NCBI RefSeq assembly: GCF_000981585.1
Contig: NZ_LN831776.1
Span: 6,679,187-6,743,186, forward strand
Reading direction: 5' to 3'
Length of the DNA: 64,000 bases
Source: Paenibacillus riograndensis SBR5
GTDB taxonomy: Bacteria; Bacillota; Bacilli; Paenibacillales; Paenibacillaceae
Position numbers and translations under genes: made by a program. Below, one piece after another: positions 26,774 through 35,791 of the stretch. The notes beneath the pieces were generated by a model. It saw only the letters and a program-made list of their open reading frames with translations, was not told where the DNA came from and ran no database searches. Positions within the stretch are counted from its first letter, which is position 1. Every line of letters begins with the position of its first letter.

Positions 26774-28012
26774 CTATGGATTAACCGGAATCGTCACTTC
26801 CAGGTCTTTCAGGTATGTCCGTGTGCCCATACTATCCTTCCAAGAATCATTGCCCAAGCGGTCTTTCCCTGTTACATAATTCCCTTTACTATCCTTCTTC
26901 TCTCCAACAATGCTCCAGTCAGCATTTTTCACTGTAAAGGTGAACGGCTTGATCGTTATCGACTTTGGCTTGCCGGCAAACGGAGAATATAAATCATCGA
27001 TGTGATATTCGGTTGCCGGTTTACCGTTGAAAAATCCTAGCATACGCTGATCAAGCTCATTTCCCTGGTCATCCACAATTTCATAATACACCTTGCTGGC
27101 GCTGTAATCGCCTGTTTGCTCCGGGGATTGCGGAACCGGTCCCTGACTGTCCACAACAAGACGGGTGGATACAGGCGAAAGATACAATTCCTTAACGGTA
27201 TAGCTGAACTGTCCATCCGATTTGGTAACGTCAGGCTTCAGCACAAGCGCGTTATTATCCACCTTTACCGGAACCTTGAATTCAAAAGGCTCTTCCACAT
27301 TGGTAACCTTCGTCTGAATCGTCAGCTCAAATTTGTCGGGCAAATTCAGACCATGGGTCATCTCGCCAATAAAAGCATTTCTTTGACCCGGGAGATCCCC
27401 GAAGCTGCCTGTCGTGAATTTAATTTTTTGTCCATCGGCTAGAAGACTTAGCGCTTCCATTTTCCCTTGTCCGGCTGATTGAAGTTCTGGTCCTACAATA
27501 TAACCCTTAGGCAGTTGCTCTTTAGGTGTATCTTTGAGCTTGAATGGTATAACCATATTCTCCAAATCCGTTCCTTCCCGTATTAGGGTGAAAGACAGGC
27601 GGGTTCCATCATACAGCAAATCAGCCAACTTCAATGTGATTCCATCATGGGTTACACTTAGTCCAGGTTCGGAAACAATCCCTTGTTCTACAGCTGCATT
27701 CACAGCTTCGGCGCTCGTCCCATTATAAATGACCCCAAAGCCGGGGATTTTCTTCAATGCGTCGGCCATGACCGGCGATACAAACCCCGCACCGATTACG
27801 CCCGCTCCAAGTATAGCTGTAACAGATGCGGCCACCACACTTCTTTTTAGAACGCTGGATTTAGCTTTTCCTGATCTTCTGCTCACCTGGTTCTCTCCAA
27901 TCCTGTGTATAATTTGATTACTCATGCTTTGTCTTGGCAGTGACGATTCACGAATCATCCGTTCTATCGCATCCATTTCAGCGTACTCCGTGGGTTTCGG
28001 CGATTGTCCCAT
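26774..28012 (-). CDS. DUF4179 membrane protein, likely partner (anti-sigma) of the adjacent ECF factor
   Basis: 412 residues: a cytoplasmic N-terminus of about 57 residues, one membrane segment (~58-80, VVAASVTAILGAGVIGAGFV), then a large extracytoplasmic part with the DUF4179 region and a C-terminal immunoglobulin-like domain. The ATG at 28012 has AAGGAGAG 7 nt upstream and lies inside the 3' end of the sigma-factor gene (35-bp overlap), so the two are translated together. Known families with this layout sit next to ECF sigma factors and are thought to hold them at the membrane until a surface signal releases them. Anti-sigma activity is inferred from context; no classic zinc anti-sigma motif is visible. 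Confidence 0.8.
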   Translation of the reverse strand: MGQSPKPTEYAEMDAIERMIRESSLPRQSMSNQIIHRIGENQVSRRSGKAKSSVLKRSVVAASVTAILGAGVIGAGFVSPVMADALKKIPGFGVIYNGTSAEAVNAAVEQGIVSEPGLSVTHDGITLKLADLLYDGTRLSFTLIREGTDLENMVIPFKLKDTPKEQLPKGYIVGPELQSAGQGKMEALSLLADGQKIKFTTGSFGDLPGQRNAFIGEMTHGLNLPDKFELTIQTKVTNVEEPFEFKVPVKVDNNALVLKPDVTKSDGQFSYTVKELYLSPVSTRLVVDSQGPVPQSPEQTGDYSASKVYYEIVDDQGNELDQRMLGFFNGKPATEYHIDDLYSPFAGKPKSITIKPFTFTVKNADWSIVGEKKDSKGNYVTGKDRLGNDSWKDSMGTRTYLKDLEVTIPVNP

Positions 28013-28571
28013 GTGTTCTCTCTCCTTTTTGGTTCATGCGTTCTACCAGCTTGTGGCGCAAGCGTTCATATTTTTTCCGTATGGTGGCCGGCTTGAGGCC
28101 AATGATGTCACCAATTTCTTCAAAGGTGTACTGTTCTACCGCCTTAAGGAGCAAAATGTGACGCTCTTCTGTTGTGAGATAAACCAATAGCTCATAAACG
28201 GTTGATTCGTGTTCGAAGATTTGCATCACAGGCTGCTGTTCTTTATACTTCTCCACCAGTTTGAGCCAACGGCTCTGCTTTTTCTTCAGATTGATCAAAT
28301 GGTGGTAGGCCATCTTATACAGCCAGGCAGAGAAAGAGACTTGTCTGTTGTAGTGCTGAAGATTTTCATAGGCCCGGACAAAAATTTCTTGTACGGCATC
28401 CTCCGTCTCCGCATGGTTTTTCAGAATATAGTAGCAATAAGTATACATCTGCCGCTCAAATTGGCTAATCACTGCTCCATATGCCTGTTTGTCTCCGGCT
28501 TTGACTCGTTCTACAGCCGCTTCAACGGCATTTCGTTTGGCTTCCTTATCCCCGGGGATGGTTGGCTGCAA
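27978..28571 (-). CDS. ECF-type sigma-70 family RNA polymerase sigma factor
   Basis: 197 residues with sigma region 2 (~27-95, including AVQEIFVRAYENLQ and SFSAWLYKMAYHHLIN) and region 4 with a helix-turn-helix (EQYTFEEIGDIIGLKPATIRKKYERLRHKL), with no region 1 or 3, the group IV arrangement. The start is TTG at 28571, 7 nt after AGGAGG. The gene directly precedes and overlaps the DUF4179 gene. An autoregulated promoter could lie in the ~90 bp upstream, but no clear ECF -35/-10 pair could be assigned. Regulon unknown. Confidence 0.88.
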   Translation of the reverse strand: MQPTIPGDKEAKRNAVEAAVERVKAGDKQAYGAVISQFERQMYTYCYYILKNHAETEDAVQEIFVRAYENLQHYNRQVSFSAWLYKMAYHHLINLKKKQSRWLKLVEKYKEQQPVMQIFEHESTVYELLVYLTTEERHILLLKAVEQYTFEEIGDIIGLKPATIRKKYERLRHKLVERMNQKGERTHGTIAETHGVR

Positions 28572-28659
28572 AAGCTCGCCTCCTTTCCTGTTTACCTATA
28601 TAACAATCTCAAAGTGCGGTTTTGTGACACTATTTTATCCCGGACCAGAATCCCTTCAC

Positions 28660-28712
28660 AAAAAAAGAGAGCGTCCCGGCGGCCGTTTCAATCACGGCTG
28701 TAGGACACCCTC
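28660..28712 (-). terminator. Intrinsic terminator of the KimA-like gene
   Basis: On the minus strand GAGGGTGTCC pairs with GGACGCTCTC (two G-U pairs), with an inner GCCGT/ACGGC stem, followed by seven T residues. It lies 24 bp after the transporter stop codon. Confidence 0.8.
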
Positions 28713-28735
28713 TTGTAACAGTTATGCGGAAAAAG

Positions 28736-30562
28736 CTATTTCTTCAGGTGATAAGGTACCGTAGTAATAATCACATTCCGCCGGTACAGCAGATGTGCGC
28801 GGAGCAGCAGGCTGGATTGGTTATGCAGGATATTGTGCCAGCCCTTCCTCGGAATAAACTGCGGCACGACCACCGTCACCTGATAATTCGATTCGCTCGC
28901 CTTGCGCTGGACGGTGTCAATGAACTTGGTCAGCGGGTGAATGATGCTGCGGTACGGCGAATACAGCGTCACCAGCCGGACTTCAGGGTGAAAGTTTTTC
29001 CACTTTTCTTCAAATATCGCATCATCCTCCCGCTCGAACGGGACATGCACGGCAATAATCTGCTCGGCGCCGAGCGATTTGGCATACCGGAGCGAGTTCT
29101 CCACCACATGGGTGATCCCGGCGACCGGCAGGATGATGATATTCCCTTCAATCGCCAGCGGCTCCTCCTCACAAGTCGAGATCCGGAGCTGGTCCGCTAC
29201 AGCCTCATAATGTTTGCGAATCCGGTAGAACATCAGGATAATCAGCGGTAAAAAGACCAGTACCGGCCACACCTGCGTAAATTTGGTCAGGAAGAACATC
29301 ATCGTAACGATGAAGCTGATCAGTGCGCCTGTTGTATTGATGATAAACTTGGTGACCCAGCCTGGTGGCTTCTGTCTGATCCATTTGATCATCATCCCGC
29401 TCTGGGAGAGGGTGAAGGGAATGAAAACACCAACCGCATACAGCGGAATCAAATGCTCGGTCCGGCCTTCAAAAGCAATGATCAGGAGGATCGACAGCAG
29501 CCCCAGGATAAGAATCCCATTGGAGTAGCCCAGCCTGTCCCCCCGGACCGTGAACATACGCGGAATGAACTTATCCTTGGCCAGATTCACCGCCAGCAGC
29601 GGAAATGCTGAGTAGCCGGTATTGGCCGCCAGGACCAGAATCAGCGCGGTCGTTCCCTGAACAAAGTAGTACATGAAATTCCGGCCAAAAACCTGTTCGG
29701 CAATAATCGAGACTACCGTGGCATCCTCTCGCGGGGTTATCCCGTAGTAATACGCCAGAAACACAATTCCCGTAAATAACACAGCAAGCAATGTGCCCAT
29801 TGCCGCCAGTGTTTTGGCTGCATTATTTGGTGCGGGCTCTTTGAAGTTGGGGATCGCATTGGATATGGCCTCCACCCCCGTCAGCGCCGAGCTGCCCGAG
29901 GAAAAAGCCTTTAACAGCAGAAACAGGCTGATGCCCGCTATCGGCGTACCGATAGGCGTATGGAGCTCGGCAGGAACGCTGCCGGTCAGAATCCGGAACA
30001 CGCCCAGCCCGATCAAGATAAATAAAGCGAGCACAAACAGATATACCGGATACGCAAGGAACGATGCCGACTCCGTTACCCCGCGCAGGTTCAGGGTTGT
30101 AATAATCAGAACGAAGAAAATGGCAATAAGCACATTATACGGATGCAGGCTGGGAAAAGCCGATGTAATCGCGTCCGTCCCGGCCGAGACACTAACGGCT
30201 ACCGTTAATATGTAGTCCACCAGCAGTGAGCCGCCAGCCACAAGTCCCGGATATTTCCCAAGGTTTTCTTTTGATACCACATATGCTCCGCCGCCGTGGG
30301 GATAGGCAAATATAATTTGCCGGTAGGATAAAATCAAGGCCAGCAGCAGAACCAGCACCCCGGCAGCAATGGGAATGGAATACCAGAACGCCGCAGCGCT
30401 GAGAGTAACCAGCACCAGCAGGATTTGCTCAGGACCATAAGCGACCGAGGATAAAGCATCTGAAGAAAGAATTGCCAGTGCCTTGGTTTTGTTCAGTTTC
30501 TGGTCGCCAAGCTGCTCTGATTTCAGCGGCCGCCCAATTAAAAATCTTTTTACCGAAGACAT
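28736..30562 (-). CDS. kimA: KimA-type high-affinity K+ importer (APC superfamily)
   Basis: About 608 residues with roughly 12 membrane segments and a C-terminal cytoplasmic domain (~from residue 455). The opening (VKRFLIGRPLKSEQ...LSSDALSSVAYGPEQIL) and the body (FAYPHGGGAYVVSKENLG, SGSSALTGVEAISNA) match the B. subtilis YdaO/KimA potassium:proton symporter very closely. The start is set at the ATG at 30562 (next to another ATG at 30565) behind GGGTGAGG; the GTG at 30574 overlaps that site. B. subtilis kimA is controlled by a c-di-AMP riboswitch, but the ~145 bp between this gene and its upstream neighbour show no such leader. Monocistronic, with its own terminator. Confidence 0.85.
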   Translation of the reverse strand: MSSVKRFLIGRPLKSEQLGDQKLNKTKALAILSSDALSSVAYGPEQILLVLVTLSAAAFWYSIPIAAGVLVLLLALILSYRQIIFAYPHGGGAYVVSKENLGKYPGLVAGGSLLVDYILTVAVSVSAGTDAITSAFPSLHPYNVLIAIFFVLIITTLNLRGVTESASFLAYPVYLFVLALFILIGLGVFRILTGSVPAELHTPIGTPIAGISLFLLLKAFSSGSSALTGVEAISNAIPNFKEPAPNNAAKTLAAMGTLLAVLFTGIVFLAYYYGITPREDATVVSIIAEQVFGRNFMYYFVQGTTALILVLAANTGYSAFPLLAVNLAKDKFIPRMFTVRGDRLGYSNGILILGLLSILLIIAFEGRTEHLIPLYAVGVFIPFTLSQSGMMIKWIRQKPPGWVTKFIINTTGALISFIVTMMFFLTKFTQVWPVLVFLPLIILMFYRIRKHYEAVADQLRISTCEEEPLAIEGNIIILPVAGITHVVENSLRYAKSLGAEQIIAVHVPFEREDDAIFEEKWKNFHPEVRLVTLYSPYRSIIHPLTKFIDTVQRKASESNYQVTVVVPQFIPRKGWHNILHNQSSLLLRAHLLYRRNVIITTVPYHLKK

Positions 30563-30706
30563 CATCAGCCTCACCCGTCACTTTTTAAAGTTATATTACC
30601 CTTCGAATTAAATAATAATCTCAGTTCCTTATTATACACTTCCCAGGCAATTACGGCTGATCTTCGTTTCTGTTCATATTCCTCCAAAAAACGGCGTTTA
30701 GGACGC

Positions 30707-32788
30707 CTAACCATTTAAAATTCCTTGTTTGCCCAACTCAGCGAAATATTTTTTACGGCTGCCAAAGTAAAAGACGATCTGAAGCGCAACAAATAACAAA
30801 GCCACCAGTCCGGCTTTTCCAAGCAGCTGGAGTATCCCCGGCTGGTTGCTGAATAAGAAATAGAAATAATAAATTCCCAGCCCCAATCCAAACACGGCCG
30901 GAAGAAAAAAAACAAGGCCCAGCTCCTTCGATACGATCTGCTTCAATTCCTTCGCTGTCACGCCAATCCGCTTAAGGGACTGCATGTTTTCCAGTTGTTG
31001 ATCAATATCAGACAGCACTTTATGATACAGCACTGCTCCGGATGCAACTGCGAACAAGGCGCCAAGGAACATGATGATAAAAAAGGTGGTCCCGCTGGAT
31101 TCCAGCTCCTGTCTGAGTAATTCTTCTCTGTATACGGGCCTGAAGGCCTCCAGCGTTGCTCTCTGCTCATCTGCATCCTTCATGGCGCTCTGATCGTTGG
31201 CATTCCAATATGAAGCATCCAATCCGTTCCGTTCCTGCAAGGCATGGAGCAGAGCCTGGAACCCCTGTTCATCGATATCCCCTTTTAGCAGATGGAGCTT
31301 TTTAACCTGGGATTCCCCGGCGGCGGCCCGGATCTGCTCATATACCCGGTCATCTACAACCAGGGCTTGACCATAATATACATCGGCTGTGTGCAGGGAG
31401 TTGGCGAACGGTTCGGTGACCTCCCGGATATTTCCTTCCAGATACTCTTTCACAGGATAGCTCTCCAAAGCCTGCATCAAGCTTTCTTTGTTCTCGTAAT
31501 CATGCATGCCGTCATTCATATGCTCCGGGTCCATGAAGGCAATGATCGTATCCGGCATTTCGAATTTCATATTTTCCTTATGGACCCTCACGAATAAGGC
31601 CTGATCTTCCGCCAGCTCGTAGCTTGTTCCCATATGCTGATTGAATTGGTGTTCGCCAATAACAGTTGTATGCGTATCCCACAGCTGCCAGACTCCCTTC
31701 GCATTGCGGAACTCCGGCACTTCCATATATTCCAGCGTTTGGTTCTGTTCAACCGCTATGCCGTTGTCCTTCAATACCTGCTCTATTTCCTGCTCATGAA
31801 ACCCATTGATGGAATGGTTCTCGACAAACATCACATCATAAGGATTGTCCAGCCTGTTGTTCTCCCTGGTTGTTGCGTACATTGCATACGTCAAACCGCT
31901 AAAGAAAAGCGCTCCGGCGATTAGCAGGGTAACAATATACATCGTGGTTTTATACGATAAAAAGCGGTGGGATACATTCGACAGCAGCAATAAGTTGTTG
32001 TTGTACAGCTTCCTGAAACGCTTTATAGCCGACTTCATGATCGCAATGACTGTCCCAATAATTACATAGGGGCACAGCAAGGTAAGCACAATAAGCACAA
32101 CAATGAGGGCAGAATTCCCTCCGAACCATCTTTCCAGCATAATCCCCGGCAGCATAACCGCCGATACGGCAAAAAGCACACTGGCTAGTATTCCCCATGC
32201 GATGCTGCTCTTACCGGGCTCCCGGCTATGCGCGGCCTGAAGTGCATCCACAACAGAGACTCTGCGGAGATACGCCATGCTAAGCAGAAAATTAAATATA
32301 AAAATCATCAGGAAGATGCCGCTGCTTAAGAGCAGGCTCTCTAAGGTCAGCTCAAACCGGATTGGATTCACCAGCAGAATTTGATTTAATCCCATGTAAA
32401 ACAGTTTGCCGAATACAACACCCGTGATTAGTCCGCTTCCCAGGGAAACTCCCGCAATCCCTGCGTTCTCCAGCAACAGCATCTTGGTCAGGTCTCTGCT
32501 GGTCAGGCCCAGGAGGATGTACATCCCGAACTCTTTGCCTCTGTATTTCAGAAAGGAGAAGTTGCTGTAGGTGATAAATACGAAGGAGAATACTATCACG
32601 CCAATTAAAGCCACGCGGACGATATCATAAAGTGTGGTATCTCCCAACTGCCGTAAAATTTCGGAGTTATAGAGCAGGCTGCCGAACATGAACAAAACCG
32701 TCACAATGAGCGTATTGACTGAATAAATGGACACATACCTTTTTGCATTGTATAGTAGATTTTTGCGGATAATGGAAAAGAAGGTCAT
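30707..32788 (-). CDS. Bce-type ABC transporter permease (FtsX family)
   Basis: A 693-residue permease for sensing and removing cell-wall-active peptides. About ten membrane segments are arranged as in BceB: a first pair near residues 15-80, FtsX-like segments, then a large extracytoplasmic domain (~310-530) between segments 7 and 8, and a C-terminal FtsX unit (LASGAVLYHKVLSDI...). It starts by a 4-bp ATGA overlap with the ATPase gene. The extracellular loop is the peptide-recognition part in characterised relatives and gives the module its specificity; its substrate cannot be predicted. Last gene of the module. Confidence 0.88.
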   Translation of the reverse strand: MTFFSIIRKNLLYNAKRYVSIYSVNTLIVTVLFMFGSLLYNSEILRQLGDTTLYDIVRVALIGVIVFSFVFITYSNFSFLKYRGKEFGMYILLGLTSRDLTKMLLLENAGIAGVSLGSGLITGVVFGKLFYMGLNQILLVNPIRFELTLESLLLSSGIFLMIFIFNFLLSMAYLRRVSVVDALQAAHSREPGKSSIAWGILASVLFAVSAVMLPGIMLERWFGGNSALIVVLIVLTLLCPYVIIGTVIAIMKSAIKRFRKLYNNNLLLLSNVSHRFLSYKTTMYIVTLLIAGALFFSGLTYAMYATTRENNRLDNPYDVMFVENHSINGFHEQEIEQVLKDNGIAVEQNQTLEYMEVPEFRNAKGVWQLWDTHTTVIGEHQFNQHMGTSYELAEDQALFVRVHKENMKFEMPDTIIAFMDPEHMNDGMHDYENKESLMQALESYPVKEYLEGNIREVTEPFANSLHTADVYYGQALVVDDRVYEQIRAAAGESQVKKLHLLKGDIDEQGFQALLHALQERNGLDASYWNANDQSAMKDADEQRATLEAFRPVYREELLRQELESSGTTFFIIMFLGALFAVASGAVLYHKVLSDIDQQLENMQSLKRIGVTAKELKQIVSKELGLVFFLPAVFGLGLGIYYFYFLFSNQPGILQLLGKAGLVALLFVALQIVFYFGSRKKYFAELGKQGILNG

Positions 32789-33543
32789 AGGTGATCCCCT
32801 CCGATCACGCTTTGCGCCTCCAGAATCTTATCGAGGAACTGTTTGCGGTCCCCCGGCGACCGTATTTCCAGTTCCACGTTCCCGTCCCGGATAAAAATGA
32901 TCCGCCTGCAAAAAGATGCGGCAAAAGGATCATGGGTCACCATGAGAATCGTGCTGCCTAATTGTTCATTCAGAGAAGTTAGAGTGTCCATTAACTGCCG
33001 GGCTGACTTCGAATCCAGATTCCCTGTCGGCTCATCGGCAAGCATGACCGCAGGTTCGCTTATTACCGCGCGCGCCGCTGCTACTTTTTGCTTTTGTCCC
33101 CCTGAAATATGGTAGGGATACTTGTCCTTCAGCCCATGAATGCCGAGAAACTGCATCAACGGTACAAGCTTCTCCTCAATCTCTTCCGGGCTTCTTTTAT
33201 CTAAAATTAACGGCAATGCAATATTCTCCTCAAGGGTAAGGCTGTTCAGCAGGTTGAAATCCTGAAAGATGTACCCGATCCGCGCTCTCCTGAACAGCGC
33301 CATTTGATCCTTGGACAACTTCATAATGTCCTGCCCGTCAATATAAACTTCGCCTGAAGTGGCTCGGTCAACACCGGACAGAATATTCAGGAGGGTTGTT
33401 TTGCCGCTTCCGCTCGGGCCCATAATCCCGACAAAATCCCCTTTTTCCACATTAAAGCTCATGCCGTCTATTGCAGCTACTCCCTTGGCCTGCTTATACG
33501 CGTTATATACCTTTACCAGCTGATCAATCGTAATGACGTCCAA
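32785..33543 (-). CDS. Bce-type ABC transporter ATPase
   Basis: 252 residues with Walker A GPSGSGKTTLL, Q-loop FQDFNLL, signature SGGQKQKVAAARA, Walker [14 protein letters not shown] and the H-loop VTHD. It belongs to the MacB/LolD/BceA branch. The start is TTG at 33543 with GAGGAGG 7 nt upstream. It forms a transporter with the permease encoded immediately downstream (4-bp overlap). It is preceded by an 80-bp gap containing a small terminator-like hairpin, so its transcription may be separated from the kinase/regulator pair and induced by the regulator, as in other Bce systems. Confidence 0.9.
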   Translation of the reverse strand: MDVITIDQLVKVYNAYKQAKGVAAIDGMSFNVEKGDFVGIMGPSGSGKTTLLNILSGVDRATSGEVYIDGQDIMKLSKDQMALFRRARIGYIFQDFNLLNSLTLEENIALPLILDKRSPEEIEEKLVPLMQFLGIHGLKDKYPYHISGGQKQKVAAARAVISEPAVMLADEPTGNLDSKSARQLMDTLTSLNEQLGSTILMVTHDPFAASFCRRIIFIRDGNVELEIRSPGDRKQFLDKILEAQSVIGGDHL

Positions 33544-33578
33544 TTTTCTTCCTCCTCATAATCTGATAAGAGAAGTAT

Positions 33579-33597
33579 AAAAAGGAAGCCTCTTCCC
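33579..33597 (-). terminator. Short hairpin between kinase and ABC genes
   Basis: On the minus strand GGAAG-AGG-CTTCC is followed by TTTTTAT. The 5-bp stem with a 3-nt loop is weak, but it lies precisely between the kinase stop codon and the ATPase ribosome binding site, where it could attenuate read-through. Confidence 0.4.
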
Positions 33598-33622
33598 ATG
33601 AATGCATTTTCCTTTCACAACC

Positions 33623-34609
33623 TTACACTTTTGAAAGGAAGGCAAAGGTCACCCTCGTGCCTGCCCCTTTCTGCGAATCGATGCTGACCCTGTGCCCAAG
33701 CTTGCGGGCAATATGCTTCACCATATACAAGCCGATCCCTGTAGCCGACCGGTAATCTCTGCCGTTCTTCCCCGTAAAAAAAGGATCAAACACCCTTGGC
33801 AGATCCTCCTGATCGATACCCACTCCATAATCTTGAATACTAAGGAGCACGCGATCACCGGCAAGCTCACTTCTAACCGTGACCCGGCCTTCTTTGTCAC
33901 TGTATTTAACGGCGTTCGACAATACCTGCTCCAGCATATACCCGCACCACTTCTCATCTGTGCAAATTTCCAAGTGTTTAGCGATGTCTATTTGGGGATA
34001 GACCCCTTTGTAGATAAATTCTCTTTTTCTGGCGTTGACCGCCTTGTTCACAACCTTGTGCAGGTTCACCTTCTCCGGCAAATAATCCCGCGCAAAGTCA
34101 TCCAGCCGAAGCAGGTTCAGACATTCTTCGAGATTTTGCGTCAGCCTGCGGTTCTCCTCCTTAATATCGCTGATTGCCTCCTCCGTCCCTTTTTCCGCTG
34201 CCAGCCCGATGATGGAAATGGATACCTTCATATTATGAATCCACTGGGAAAACAACGTGTTTCTTTCCTTAATAGAGCTGTTCATCTGATGGAGCCGGCC
34301 ATTGTATTGTTCATGAATTTCGTTGATTGCACCGAAAATGAGTTTGTCCTTCACATTCGTATCATCCACTTCAATGTGCGGACTGCTCTTGGCAGCGGAC
34401 AGTTTCCCGGTGAATTGGTTAAGCTTAACGGCTGTTACCGCCAGATACACCAGGAGAATGAAAAAACTGACGAAAAGCGGATAGAGAATGTCATTCACGC
34501 CATAAAAGACGTAGGAGGCCATAACGAGGATCACCGTATTCAACACATAGACCAGAAGCATTCCTTTTTGAACATGCAGCAGTTCAGCAATCCGCCGGAT
34601 CAAAGACAT
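33623..34609 (-). CDS. BceS-like intramembrane-sensing histidine kinase
   Basis: 328 residues. Two membrane segments (~17-35 and ~43-60) are joined by a very short outer loop, so it cannot bind a ligand itself. Family members are switched on through their partner ABC transporter. The phospho-acceptor His125 lies in QWIHNMKVS, followed by a HATPase domain (N box LEQVLSNAVKYS, DYGVGI, TGIGLYMVKHIARKLG). The start overlaps the response-regulator gene by 26 bp. Together with the next two genes it makes a full Bce-type detoxification module. Confidence 0.9.
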   Translation of the reverse strand: MSLIRRIAELLHVQKGMLLVYVLNTVILVMASYVFYGVNDILYPLFVSFFILLVYLAVTAVKLNQFTGKLSAAKSSPHIEVDDTNVKDKLIFGAINEIHEQYNGRLHQMNSSIKERNTLFSQWIHNMKVSISIIGLAAEKGTEEAISDIKEENRRLTQNLEECLNLLRLDDFARDYLPEKVNLHKVVNKAVNARKREFIYKGVYPQIDIAKHLEICTDEKWCGYMLEQVLSNAVKYSDKEGRVTVRSELAGDRVLLSIQDYGVGIDQEDLPRVFDPFFTGKNGRDYRSATGIGLYMVKHIARKLGHRVSIDSQKGAGTRVTFAFLSKV

Positions 34610-35264
34610 AGCCCACTCCCCGTTTGGTCGTAATCGCGTTATGAAGCCCGTACAGGCTTAGTTTCTTTTTAACACGTGTGATGTTTACGGTAAGCGTATT
34701 GTCATCAACAAAGACCTGATCATCCCATAACGCTTCCAGCAATTCTTCACGGGACAGAATCTCCCCGGCGTTTTGCATAAAGATATGTATCAGCCGAAAC
34801 TCATTTTTGCTTAATTCCATGGTCTGATCTTTATATTGCAGCTTCATGCTCTCTTTAAGCAGTCTCAGGCTGCCGACCGCATAACCGGTATCTTGTGCAG
34901 GATGATAGACACGGCGGAGCACAGCATTTATTTTGGCCAAAAGAACCCCTATATGGAAAGGCTTCGTGATATAATCGTCCGCACCGTACTCCATGCCGCG
35001 GATCTGTTCGCTCTCATCACTGCGCGCAGACAGAATAATAACCGGCATCCCGAAGCTTTTCCGCAGCACCTTCAAATAATAAAAGCCGTCCAGTACCGGC
35101 AGATTGATATCAAGGAGAATCAGCCGGGGTCTGCTCTCCTCCACCTGCTGAAGGATACGGCTGAAATCCGTAATGGTCTCCACCTCGAAGCTGTAAGCCT
35201 GCAGGTATTCCTGAATGTACTTCTGCAGTTTCAGATCATCCTCTATTACAAGGATTTTATCCAT
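34584..35264 (-). CDS. BceR-like OmpR-family response regulator
   Basis: 226 residues from the ATG at 35264 (MDKILVIEDD), the normal start for the family; the in-frame ATG at 35288 lies before the AGGAGG. Receiver domain with phosphorylated Asp52 (LLDINLP), Lys in ITKPF, and a C-terminal winged helix (ELSKNEFRLIHIFM...VDDNTLTVNITRVKKKL). It would activate the ABC genes downstream when the peptide transporter signals through the kinase. A TATAAT hexamer (minus strand) lies at 35303-35308, about 40 bp upstream of the start, without a good -35. Confidence 0.9.
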   Translation of the reverse strand: MDKILVIEDDLKLQKYIQEYLQAYSFEVETITDFSRILQQVEESRPRLILLDINLPVLDGFYYLKVLRKSFGMPVIILSARSDESEQIRGMEYGADDYITKPFHIGVLLAKINAVLRRVYHPAQDTGYAVGSLRLLKESMKLQYKDQTMELSKNEFRLIHIFMQNAGEILSREELLEALWDDQVFVDDNTLTVNITRVKKKLSLYGLHNAITTKRGVGYVFDPADC

Positions 35265-35320
35265 AGGGTATGAACATCCTCCTGTCATCTAGTGCTGTCC
35301 CTATTATACCGTGGAAATTA

Positions 35321-35360
35321 GAAAAGCCGCCTCGGTTATTATTCATAACTCTGGCGGCTT
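35321..35360 (-). terminator. Intrinsic terminator after the Cse60-like gene
   Basis: AAGCCGCC at 35324-35331 pairs with GGCGGCTT at 35353-35360; on the minus strand the stem is followed by TTTTCT. It separates the small sporulation-type gene from the regulator promoter. Confidence 0.75.
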
Positions 35361-35376
35361 GCCCACAGGATTCCTC

Positions 35377-35580
35377 TTATTTGGTAAAGATAACCATTGC
35401 CGTGTACTTGGTATCCGAGGGGGCTTTGTGTACTGAATTTGTTGATACAGTGGTAGGTACAGCCTGATATTTGATATCTATAAGCTGCCCTTGCTTCATT
35501 GCCGATATGAATTCATCTATCATATCACTAAGCTCCGTGATGTCGTGAGCTTCAAATGTTTCAACCGCATAATATGCCAT
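35377..35580 (-). CDS. Cse60-like small sporulation protein
   Basis: 67 residues beginning MAYYAVETFEAHD; the ATG at 35580 has AGGAGG 8 nt upstream, while a GTG three codons earlier lies inside that site. The pattern of an acidic N-terminal helix followed by LIDIKYQ and a closing YTAMVIFTK strand matches the Cse60 family, a small protein made in the mother cell in Bacillus. A TATAAT and a CATAT element ~14 bp further upstream could be a sigma-E-like promoter, but this is a weak match. Function of the family is unknown. Confidence 0.65.
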   Translation of the reverse strand: MAYYAVETFEAHDITELSDMIDEFISAMKQGQLIDIKYQAVPTTVSTNSVHKAPSDTKYTAMVIFTK

Positions 35581-35791
35581 TTCAATCACCTCCTGAATAT
35601 CAAAATTCGACGTCAGGAATTATTTTCCTCCTTTTACTTTATTATTTTTTCATTATAAGGAACACAATCCTTCATATGACATCAAATTCTATTTTGTGGG
35701 ATTGGCCGTGAATCCTTTACTGTTTTGATACTACTTTGCAGACGGACCTGGGATATACTAGCCACAGACCTAATAAAGGAGATTACACTTT

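Noticed and set aside
30575..30706. Possible c-di-AMP riboswitch upstream of the KimA-like gene
   Set aside because: None of the ydaO core blocks seen at 43.6 kb is present here, and the gap is too short.
33692..34633. 313-codon plus-strand reading frame opposite the first Bce-type kinase
   Set aside because: Long antisense frame fully inside a gene with all kinase motifs; no ribosome binding site and no recognisable domain.
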